This document shows positions 19,468-26,723 of a DNA stretch of 64,000 bases, piece after piece. The DNA is from Bacillota bacterium. Lineage in GTDB: Bacteria > Bacillota > Clostridia > Acetivibrionales > DTU013. Under the pieces are notes generated by a model that did no database searches, was not told the DNA's origin, and saw nothing but the letters and a program-made list of their open reading frames with translations. Position numbers and translations under genes: made by a program. How positions within the stretch are numbered: position 1 is the first letter of the stretch; each line of letters opens with the position of its first letter. The DNA is taken from NCBI GenBank assembly GCA_023435925.1, contig JAEZLF010000063.1:1-64000 (forward strand), read 5' to 3'.

Positions 19468-21027
19468 ATGACATCTAACAACTTTAATTCAGAATTCGAC
19501 GCCGTAGTTATCGGAGCCGGAAACGGTGGATTGACAGCGGCAGCCACACTTGCAGGGAAAGGGTTAAAAACACTGTTGCTTGAGAGGCACAATCTGCCGG
19601 GCGGATTTGCAACAAGCTTCGTAAGGGGCAGATTCGAATTCGAGCCTTCGCTTCATGAAATTTCGGATTTTGGGCCAATGGAAGACAAGGGCAATGTCCG
19701 CAAGCTTCTGGAAGACAAGATTGGCCTAAACCTCGATTGGATCAGAGTTCCGGAGGCCTATCGTCTTATCATTCCCGATGAAAAGGGTGGAAGGCTAGAT
19801 GCAGTGATGCCTTTCGGTGTTGATGAGTTTATCTCAAAGATGGAGAGTTATGTTCCGGGATCGACACCTTCCGTTACACGATTTATTGAACTATGCGGCG
19901 AGGTGGTTGACGCTCTGGCCTACATTGCCGGATCAAAGGGTAATGCTGATAAGAATGTGCTTCTAGACAAGTATTCCAACTTCTTAAAAACGGCTCCGTA
20001 TTCCGTTCAGGATGTGCTTCATTCACTGAAAATGCCTTATAGGGCGCAAAAAATAATTACTGCTTATTGGTGCTATATCGGCCTTGGTGTGAAGGATATG
20101 AGCTTTACAATCTTTGGAGCGATGTTTCATAGATACCTGACAAAGGCGGCTTATATTCCAAGGTATCGTTCACACGGCTATACCGCAGCACTCGATATTA
20201 AAATCCGTGAGCTTGGAGGAGAGATACAGTACAACACAGCCGTTGAAAAAATACTTGTTGAAGACGGAAAGGTAATTGGTGTTGAAACAGATAAGGGTGG
20301 CAGGATAAAAACCGGCATTGTTGTATCAAACGCTAACCCGCATCTGGTATACAACCAATTGATTTATCCAAAGGAAGAAGTGCCCGCCATTGCATATAAA
20401 ACATGCAACGCACGAAAAGTAGGATTTTCTGCATTTGTTGTTTACCTTGGCCTTGATAAAAGTCCTCAGGAGCTTGGCATTAATGAATACAGTTATTTTG
20501 TTTATAGTACACCTGATACAAATAGTATTTATAAAGCCTTTCATACACTCAACAGGCCTGTCGGGCAGGCAGTCGTATGTCTGAACAATGCTATCCCTGA
20601 TTGCTCGCCGGATGGCACCACTATTTTGTCGATGACTACACTGTTTAGCGGCGACTGTTGGGCAGGGGTTGAACCGAAGGATTATCATAAAGTAAAAGAC
20701 CGAATTACGGAAGAAGTTATCGATGAGTTTGAAAAGGCATTGGGAGTGAGGATCAGGGACAGTATTGAAGAAATTGAAGCAGCCACGCCGGTGACCTTTG
20801 CAAATTACACAGGAGCTTTCAATGGAAGCATTTACGGTTATGAACCAATACCCTGGGATTCAATCCTGCCAAGGCTAATGTGCTTAAATGATGAAAAATA
20901 CATAAAGGGCCTGGAATTCGCAGGTGGCTTTGGCGTGAGGTGTCACGGCTACTCAAGCTCATTGCAGTCAGGAGAACTGGCTGGTCTGCTTTCCTACAAA
21001 TATTTTGGGGAGGTAAAGGGAATATGA
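19468..21027 (+). CDS. CrtI/phytoene-desaturase-like FAD oxidoreductase
   Basis: A 519-residue flavoprotein of the NAD(P)/FAD-dependent amine-oxidase/CrtI type. The dinucleotide fold is FDAVVIGAGNGGLTAAATLA, then LLLERHNLPGGFATSF. The C-terminal flavin contact region is LEFAGGFGVRCHGYSSSLQSG. Substrate unknown; relatives act on carotenoids, retinoids and other polyenes or unsaturated lipids. The frame is open from 19393, but ATG 19468 has AAGGGAGG upstream and starts right at the Rossmann fold. Its stop overlaps the ATG of the next gene (ATGA), so the two are coupled. Confidence 0.85.
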   Translation: MTSNNFNSEFDAVVIGAGNGGLTAAATLAGKGLKTLLLERHNLPGGFATSFVRGRFEFEPSLHEISDFGPMEDKGNVRKLLEDKIGLNLDWIRVPEAYRLIIPDEKGGRLDAVMPFGVDEFISKMESYVPGSTPSVTRFIELCGEVVDALAYIAGSKGNADKNVLLDKYSNFLKTAPYSVQDVLHSLKMPYRAQKIITAYWCYIGLGVKDMSFTIFGAMFHRYLTKAAYIPRYRSHGYTAALDIKIRELGGEIQYNTAVEKILVEDGKVIGVETDKGGRIKTGIVVSNANPHLVYNQLIYPKEEVPAIAYKTCNARKVGFSAFVVYLGLDKSPQELGINEYSYFVYSTPDTNSIYKAFHTLNRPVGQAVVCLNNAIPDCSPDGTTILSMTTLFSGDCWAGVEPKDYHKVKDRITEEVIDEFEKALGVRIRDSIEEIEAATPVTFANYTGAFNGSIYGYEPIPWDSILPRLMCLNDEKYIKGLEFAGGFGVRCHGYSSSLQSGELAGLLSYKYFGEVKGI

Positions 21028-22247
21028 AAAATGAAAAACTGAATGTAAAAATAAGACCTGTTGGTTTTTTAGACTTGCTTGCCTTTAAAAAACTGATTCC
21101 CTCCAGGAAAAAGAGGATCGCCCTTGCCCCGTCAACTCCGGTAGATGCCGCACCTCCGGTAAATGTGCTTGCAGACAGGCTTCATCCGAAGGTTCAATAT
21201 CTTGAGGTACGTGAAATAACTCAGGAAACGCCGGACGTAAGAACATTCCGATTGATTCCCGACGGCAGCTCAGGCAGTAAGGAGCTTGCCATCTTCCGTC
21301 CCGGTCAGTACGTAAGCTTTTCTTTTGAAATTGAGGGAGCTTCCGTCACGAGGCCGTATTCGTTATCTTCTTCACCTTCTGAAGCCTTGAAGGGATATTA
21401 TGAGGTAACAGTAAAAAGAAATGACGAAGGATTTGTATCCAATTATATATGGGAGAATTGGAAAGTGGGATCAAAGGTTCAATGCGGAGATCCACAGGGC
21501 CTTTTTTATTACAATGCCATAAGAGACTCCCGTAAAATAGCCGGTATTGCAGGCGGCTGCGGAATAACGCCATTTCGTTCCATGGCAAAAGCTATTGTAG
21601 ATGGGACTCTTGATTCTGAATTGACTATATTTTTTGGCTGTAGGACAATTAATGATGTTGTGTTTGATAAAGAGTTCAAGCTGCTTGAAGAAGCTTCAAA
21701 CGGCAGGATAAAAGTAATACATATTCTTTCGGATGAGGAATATGATAGCTGTGAGCACGGTTTTATAACTGCGGATCTGATAAGAAAGTATGTTGATCCT
21801 GATATTTGTTCCTTTTTCATAAGCGGTCCCCAGGCGATGTATGAATTTGTCCGCGGGGAGCTCAAGAAACTTAATGTACGGGATAAATTTATTCGATGGG
21901 AGCTTTTCGGTGAAATCAAAAATGCTGAAGAAACCGCAGGCTTTCCTAAAGAGAAGGCGGGGCATTCATTCAGTATGACCGTACATATGGGGCGCGCCGT
22001 TCAGGTTATTCCGGCTATCTCAGGCGAGTCACTTTTAGTGGCGATGGAAAGGGCAGGAATGAATCCACCTTCTGTCTGCAGGAGTAGTGTTTGCGGCTAT
22101 TGCAGGTCTTTGCTTGTGAAAGGGGATGTATTCATTCCGGAAAATGAGACAGGAAGAAGGCAAGCGGATAAACAATTTGGATATATACATCCCTGCTGTT
22201 CATTCCCGATAAGTGATCTGGAAATCATTATTCCGAGAAAAAAGTAA
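21024..22247 (+). CDS. Flavodoxin-reductase-like oxidoreductase with C-terminal 2Fe-2S ferredoxin domain
   Basis: A 407-residue electron-transfer protein. The FAD domain has FRPGQYVSFSFEIEG and TRPYSLSSSP, the NAD(P) domain AGIAGGCGITPFRSMAKA and FFGCRT, and the C-terminal plant-type ferredoxin domain has CRSSVCGYC with a fourth Cys in HPCCSFP. It should pass electrons from NAD(P)H to a partner, most likely the CrtI-like enzyme with which it overlaps by 4 bp. ATG 21024 has GGGGAGG upstream. The N-terminal ~60 residues are a Pro-rich linker. Cytoplasmic. Confidence 0.88.
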   Translation: MKNEKLNVKIRPVGFLDLLAFKKLIPSRKKRIALAPSTPVDAAPPVNVLADRLHPKVQYLEVREITQETPDVRTFRLIPDGSSGSKELAIFRPGQYVSFSFEIEGASVTRPYSLSSSPSEALKGYYEVTVKRNDEGFVSNYIWENWKVGSKVQCGDPQGLFYYNAIRDSRKIAGIAGGCGITPFRSMAKAIVDGTLDSELTIFFGCRTINDVVFDKEFKLLEEASNGRIKVIHILSDEEYDSCEHGFITADLIRKYVDPDICSFFISGPQAMYEFVRGELKKLNVRDKFIRWELFGEIKNAEETAGFPKEKAGHSFSMTVHMGRAVQVIPAISGESLLVAMERAGMNPPSVCRSSVCGYCRSLLVKGDVFIPENETGRRQADKQFGYIHPCCSFPISDLEIIIPRKK

Positions 22248-22277
22248 GGGATAAGCTTTTGTAAAGGAGAATTATCT

Positions 22278-22774
22278 ATGAGCAGAGGTCTATCAAAACA
22301 GTTCTAGCGCTGCTTGGAATTGAATTCAGGTTTATTTGGCCTTTCATGCGTCCGTTTACTTCGATACGGTTTGGACAATTCTTCCTTTACCTGCCAATCT
22401 ATGCGGTATTTTTCCTTTTCAACGGAGGAGTGAGACTATTCGGCCAGTTCAGGCTCAAGGAATATGCTTCGCCTGTGAAGACACAGCTTGTATGGTGGCT
22501 GAAAAACTCGTTGCTGATGCTTGGCGGGCTGGTTTTTGTTGCGCTATTTGAATATGTGCCGTTTATTTTGGGTATAGGGCCCGGATTTGACGCTGTTGGT
22601 ATGCCGGTTTTCGGAGGACCGTTTATGTCCGCTCTGATCGTAATCGCGCCGCAATTTCTGGTTTTGTTTTTCGTCATGACCTATTTTTACCGAAAGACAG
22701 GCAAAATTTATCTAGGCGGATTATTCACCGCGCTTGTGGCAACCTGGATTGCAACCGGTGCGGCGATATTTTAG
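22278..22774 (+). pseudogene. Frameshifted or truncated multi-pass membrane protein
   Basis: A good start (AAAGGAGA 7 nt before ATG 22278) gives only MSRGLSKQF and a stop. The +2 frame then carries a continuous protein (EQRSIKTVLALLGIEFRFIW..., to 22774) with about five membrane helices, ending GGLFTALVATWIATGAAIF. A one- or two-base indel just after the start would join them. The membrane part resembles the C-terminal membrane region of alpha/beta-hydrolase-type proteins, so a larger N-terminal loss is also possible. It sits 31 nt after the ferredoxin-reductase gene and was probably third in that operon. Confidence 0.55.
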
Positions 22775-23275
22775 GGTAAGTACGGAAGAGTATTTTAAGC
22801 AATCCTTTAATTCAACTGTCACCGGAATAATAAAAGTATCCACTTTTGGCGGAGAGAAGGAGACCATCGCAGAGCGGACGATATGCGACATTCTGCGTAG
22901 CCGTAATCGCATGTAAATACTGATACTTAGATGCCCTAAACCATTGATTTTACTGGGGTGCTTTAAGAATTTCTGTAAACCACTCCGACCAATGTCAGGG
23001 CTGCATATAACGCCTGTTGGGCTTTAATTGGGTTTTAACAATCATACGCCAGCCGCAAAGCTGCTCAAAAAGGTGTTCATGATTATAATGGACTTATCCA
23101 TGGATTTGGAGATATAACTTAAAAGCTGATGACCCACTGATCCCGCTCAAATTGCCCCAGTGTTCTGATTCAAAATGATCCATCCTCTACCAAGGGATAT
23201 TTAAGGATAATCAAATTGACAGACAGTGTCAAAGGGAGTTATCAAGCAGTCCAGTAAGAGGCTCTTGACATTTAC
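22775..23275. other. Intergenic, no supported gene
   Basis: A frame ending at 22916 reads STEEYFKQSFNSTVTGIIKV and on to a stop; it lacks a start and could be a gene end. The remainder to 23275 shows no gene, strong hairpin or promoter. Confidence 0.35.
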
Positions 23276-24469
23276 TTATTTTATAATGATGTCATTTGTA
23301 TAGTAAGAGTGTTTCCCAGTTTCATCTTCCCAATAGATCAATGAAACGGGCTCCAATTTCTGGGCAACTAATGCATCTCCCGTTTCTTTTGCTTCTCTAG
23401 CAGCAGAGAGCAAATCGTTGGTGTTTTGGTAAGAATTTAACTCGGATAATTTACCCATTTGCTGCTTAATCTCATTTTTTTGTTCTCTTTTGCCTAATAA
23501 CCATGATGGGCAATTTCTTTGCCACCAGTTCATATCAGATATTGTTTCTTTTAAACTATTTGATATCTGTTCAACTTTTATGGGGCTGTTTTCAATATCA
23601 TTCCATGACTGCTTGTATTGTTCTACTTTTTCTATTATCTTGGTAGATAGATGGCTTAAGTACCCAGGATTTTCTTGCACAGTCAGTCTCAGTCTCAACA
23701 TGTCAATTCTTAAATCGACTATCGATAAAACAATAGACATATATGCATCAGTTCTGTTATATGCTAGGTCATCACTAGTTAGTCCGGTATCAAATGCTTG
23801 CGCTTCATATAAGTACTTGTATCTTTCAAGAATAGGATTAATGTTATTCTCAATTAAAGATAGTCTGATTATCATCTCCTGCGTAAATTTATTTGTTACA
23901 GATAATTCATCCTCAAGAATATCGAGGCGTGAAATAGCAGAAAACAATTCACCAATATACTCAGCTTCATTCCTCTGAATTACACGATTTATTGCCTTTT
24001 CTATTTTTATGAGCCGCTCATTGATAGGCTTAAACTGCTGCATCATCGTTATGGTAGATAACAATTGAAATGCCAATAATGGAGATGCAACAGGCATTAT
24101 AGCACCTGATACTGGTATAAATGGAGCATGTGCAACTATTCCCCCTGCGCCCATGACAGCACTTCCTACGCCATTTCCTATTGCCATTAATGTAGCTGAG
24201 TTAGCAGTTGCCATAAATAAAGAACCAGATGCAGCAGCACTAATACCTAATGATGCGCCTCCACAAGCAAGAAGGCCAGGAATACATGATTTCGATACTT
24301 CACCTCCATTACTAATATGGTCGCCTTGAACCATATAATTATTTTTTAGGTTTGCAAGAATTTTGTCTTTCATTTCTCCATTAAGAGCTAAAAGAGCATA
24401 CCTTTCGTTAGTTTCGGGATTCTCATAGATCTTTGCTATGTTCTTTGACAGCTTTTTTCGTAAAAACAT
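23276..24469 (-). CDS. Large protein of unknown function with Gly/Ala-rich hydrophobic region
   Basis: 397 residues, not recognised. Residues ~60-140 form a Gly/Ala/Ser-rich hydrophobic stretch (e.g. PGLLACGGASLGISAAASGS, AIGNGVGSAVMGAGGIVAHA) that could insert in or line a membrane. The rest is helical and charged, with likely coiled coil at ~150-300 (INERLIKIEKAINRVIQRNE). The layout, a membrane-active hairpin ahead of a long helical domain, is like some pore-forming or envelope-stress proteins. That is inference only. ATG 24469 is preferred because GGGAGG lies just upstream; an ATG four codons earlier contains that site. It has its own promoter. Confidence 0.65.
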   Translation of the reverse strand: MFLRKKLSKNIAKIYENPETNERYALLALNGEMKDKILANLKNNYMVQGDHISNGGEVSKSCIPGLLACGGASLGISAAASGSLFMATANSATLMAIGNGVGSAVMGAGGIVAHAPFIPVSGAIMPVASPLLAFQLLSTITMMQQFKPINERLIKIEKAINRVIQRNEAEYIGELFSAISRLDILEDELSVTNKFTQEMIIRLSLIENNINPILERYKYLYEAQAFDTGLTSDDLAYNRTDAYMSIVLSIVDLRIDMLRLRLTVQENPGYLSHLSTKIIEKVEQYKQSWNDIENSPIKVEQISNSLKETISDMNWWQRNCPSWLLGKREQKNEIKQQMGKLSELNSYQNTNDLLSAAREAKETGDALVAQKLEPVSLIYWEDETGKHSYYTNDIIIK

Positions 24470-24483
24470 ATGTCCTCCCATAA

Positions 24484-24497
24484 AACGAAATTTCGTT
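24484..24497. promoter_or_regulatory. Perfect 14-bp palindrome in the leader of the unknown gene
   Basis: AACGAAATTTCGTT, centred ~30-40 nt after the predicted transcription start and immediately before the binding site of the 397-residue gene. It may be an operator or an RNA hairpin. Confidence 0.45.
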
Positions 24498-24533
24498 ACA
24501 AGTTATGTAATAATATTGTAATATTATGTAATA

Positions 24534-24562
24534 ATTATATATTGATAACCATTTTATTGCAA
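24534..24562 (-). promoter_or_regulatory. Promoter for the 397-residue unknown gene
   Basis: On the minus strand: TTGCAA, a 17-bp spacer and TATAAT. Transcription would start near 24527 and give a ~57-nt leader. Confidence 0.6.
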
Positions 24563-24861
24563 GACTTATATTTGCAGTGGCTAAAGGGTAGGCAAGTTAA
24601 GGCGTGGGAGTTTGACAAATAGGTTTAAACTATACCAATTAATGCATAGTAACTTGCAATGGAAAATGATTATTTGATGATTAAAATTGGGTACTTTATT
24701 ATACAAACCTTCTGAGGCACAAATGGAAATCGCAAAAGTGCCATTGGAATTTCGGACTATGCTTAGCATATCATTGAACGAAGTGATGCAAATATGTATC
24801 TAAAATTCATGAGATTAACAGCTGTTAAAACAGATAATTTGCTTCTGCCATCTTGCCGAAA

Positions 24862-24965
24862 ACACCCGCAAGGGTGAAGTTTGATGTAGTAATGCGCAGA
24901 TTTATACTCTACAGAGCATCCATGGTAAGAATGAGATCATAATTCGACTTTGGTTGACGACTCCA
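24862..24965 (+). repeat. Degenerate tRNA-Thr copy with shared flank, copy 2
   Basis: CAGAGCATCCATGGTAAGAA, then ATGAGATCAT, TTCGACTTTGGTTGACGACT and CCA (24912-24965) follow tRNA-Thr from the D-arm through the encoded CCA with about nine differences. The upstream ~45 bp (CGCAAGGGTGAAGTTTGATG...GCGCAGATTTATACT) match the flank of the fragment at 11.77 kb. No 5' acceptor strand remains, so it is not a functional tRNA. It probably marks the left end of the defence island. The rest of 24563-25344 holds no supported gene. Confidence 0.8.
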
Positions 24966-25344
24966 ATAAGACTTTAAAATACTTGATATGTAAACGTGAA
25001 TCCGACATTTTGTTTTATATGAAAAAGTCAACTTGTCAACTAACAGCAAACTAAACTAATTAATAATAGTTCATTAAGAGTAGTTATGGCAAAATTGAGT
25101 GTTAGCATCTATAATTTTGATCGACATCGGTGTAGGTTTGTACAAATATCATTCACAAGGTAGGGATAACATATAAAAGCAGTTAATAAGTATCAAGCAT
25201 ACTATTCTATTTACCTGAATATGCACTAATTACAATATTATTAAGTTAATGTTTTTACATAAAAATTAGGTAACAATGAAGGAATTAGGAAGTTTATGTA
25301 GAATAATGTTGTATGAGTTAAATATGCACAAGGGGGAGTTATAG

Positions 25345-25392
25345 ATGCAAAAAAACAATGAGACTCAAGAAACTGATGATAAAAAAGAATAA
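25345..25392 (+). CDS. Possible 15-residue peptide before the Mrr-like gene
   Basis: MQKNNETQETDDKKE, with AAGGGGGAG 6 nt before the ATG, ending 51 nt before the Mrr-like nuclease gene. Highly charged. It may be a translated leader or the end of a decayed gene. Confidence 0.3.
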   Translation: MQKNNETQETDDKKE

Positions 25393-25443
25393 CCATAATA
25401 TTGTTTAGAATAAATTTCATGAATGTAATGTATAGGGGGATTT

Positions 25444-26559
25444 ATGAGAATATCAAAAGAAGCACTGAGGGGATATTTATTGGAGGAAGCATTGGCTTAT
25501 TTGATTAAGAATACAGGATATACGTTGTTGGTTGATAAAAGTCAAGACGAGAGAGAACTCCAAAAAAGAGGGAATGGACTTGTGGTTATTGGTAGAGGTG
25601 GGGAGCACCAAGTCGATGTTCTCGGACAGCTTTCATGGATACCAACATTTACTTTCCCAATAAGGCTTTTTATTGAGGCCAAATTCCGTAATGCAAAAAC
25701 AGGGATAGATGTAGTAAGGAGTGCTGTAGGTATAATAGAAGACCTGAATCAAAATTTTTCACCTATGAGAGAAACAGGTATCTTGATTAAGCGATACAAC
25801 TATAATTATGCTTTGTTTTCTACATCAGGATTTTCAAAGGACGCCATAAAGATGGCTATTGCTCATAGGATATCTTTAATAGATTTAAGTGGGCCTGAGT
25901 TCACCGATTTGAGAAATATGATAGAACAAGCAGCAAATAATATTATTCAGTATTATGCTACAAGAGAAGATGTTGCTGTAACTAATGATAACACAGTAGA
26001 AAACGAAGATGATTCCCTGTCTAGGAATAGTTTTATTACTCAATTGAGAATGTTCATAAGGCAGCAATTAAGAACTTTACCAGTAAGTGTAATAGAAAAT
26101 CAGTATTGGAGAGGTCAAGATGAAGGTATATTGCTTGACAATTTTCTTGGCGAGTTAATTTCGTTCTTAAATCATTATAATGAACTATTTGTCGGAATGG
26201 CTAATGGACCGTTTATGTTGGTTCTTAAAGCAGATGATGTAAACGATTTTAGATCATATGTCGAAGAGTACCCGACTCATAAGGTTACAATTCATTGGAG
26301 TGCCTATGATCATGGGGGTAGAAGATGGTATATTAGACCGGTAGATTACTATAATCGTAGATACCAACTTACGTTTACGTTACCAAAGATTTTAGGTGAT
26401 TGGATATTTAAAAGTAATAATCCCATAAGCAAAGCGATAAACGCAAAGGAGAAGTATTTATCAAACATTACTATTTACCGTTCAAGTGAAGATAAAGATG
26501 AATTATATCGGCTTATTTATTCTGCTGAAGATACACAACGTCTAATAAATAATTTTTGA
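25444..26559 (+). CDS. Mrr-like PD-(D/E)xK restriction nuclease
   Basis: 371 residues. The N-terminal half is an Mrr-cat-like nuclease: LRGYLLEEALAYLIKNTGY, then the catalytic pattern GGEHQVDVLG (D58) and RLFIEAKFR (E78, K80), followed by a helix (IDVVRSAVGIIEDL) and the YALFSTSGFSKDAIKMAIAH block common in Mrr proteins. The C-terminal ~170 residues are not recognised and may bind DNA or a partner. It has a GGGGGA binding site and is the first defence gene after the tRNA-Thr copy, 164 bp before the six-gene operon. Function within that system is inferred from position only. Confidence 0.75.
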   Translation: MRISKEALRGYLLEEALAYLIKNTGYTLLVDKSQDERELQKRGNGLVVIGRGGEHQVDVLGQLSWIPTFTFPIRLFIEAKFRNAKTGIDVVRSAVGIIEDLNQNFSPMRETGILIKRYNYNYALFSTSGFSKDAIKMAIAHRISLIDLSGPEFTDLRNMIEQAANNIIQYYATREDVAVTNDNTVENEDDSLSRNSFITQLRMFIRQQLRTLPVSVIENQYWRGQDEGILLDNFLGELISFLNHYNELFVGMANGPFMLVLKADDVNDFRSYVEEYPTHKVTIHWSAYDHGGRRWYIRPVDYYNRRYQLTFTLPKILGDWIFKSNNPISKAINAKEKYLSNITIYRSSEDKDELYRLIYSAEDTQRLINNF

Positions 26560-26583
26560 TGATTTGGAGAGTTGTTATATAAT
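26555..26583 (+). promoter_or_regulatory. Candidate promoter of the six-gene defence operon
   Basis: TTTGAT (26555-26560), a 17-bp spacer and TATAAT (26578-26583) with a TG-rich spacer end. It overlaps the stop codon of the Mrr-like gene and would give a ~135-nt leader before the UvrD start. Confidence 0.4.
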
Positions 26584-26723
26584 GGGGAAAAGCTTGTATA
26601 TCCAATGTGCTTAGCTTCTCAGCTTGTTCATTAAATACTTTTATTGTACAATATATTATGGAAAATATCCTAGTAAAAATATTTTTAGGAAAATATGTTG
26701 ACAAATAATGTTTAAGGGAAAAG

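Noticed and set aside
23490..23978. 162-codon plus-strand frame
   Set aside because: Antisense shadow of the 397-residue minus-strand gene; no binding site.
24470..26000. Integrase or recombinase gene at the island border
   Set aside because: I looked for tyrosine- or serine-recombinase motifs near all three tRNA-Thr fragments and found none.
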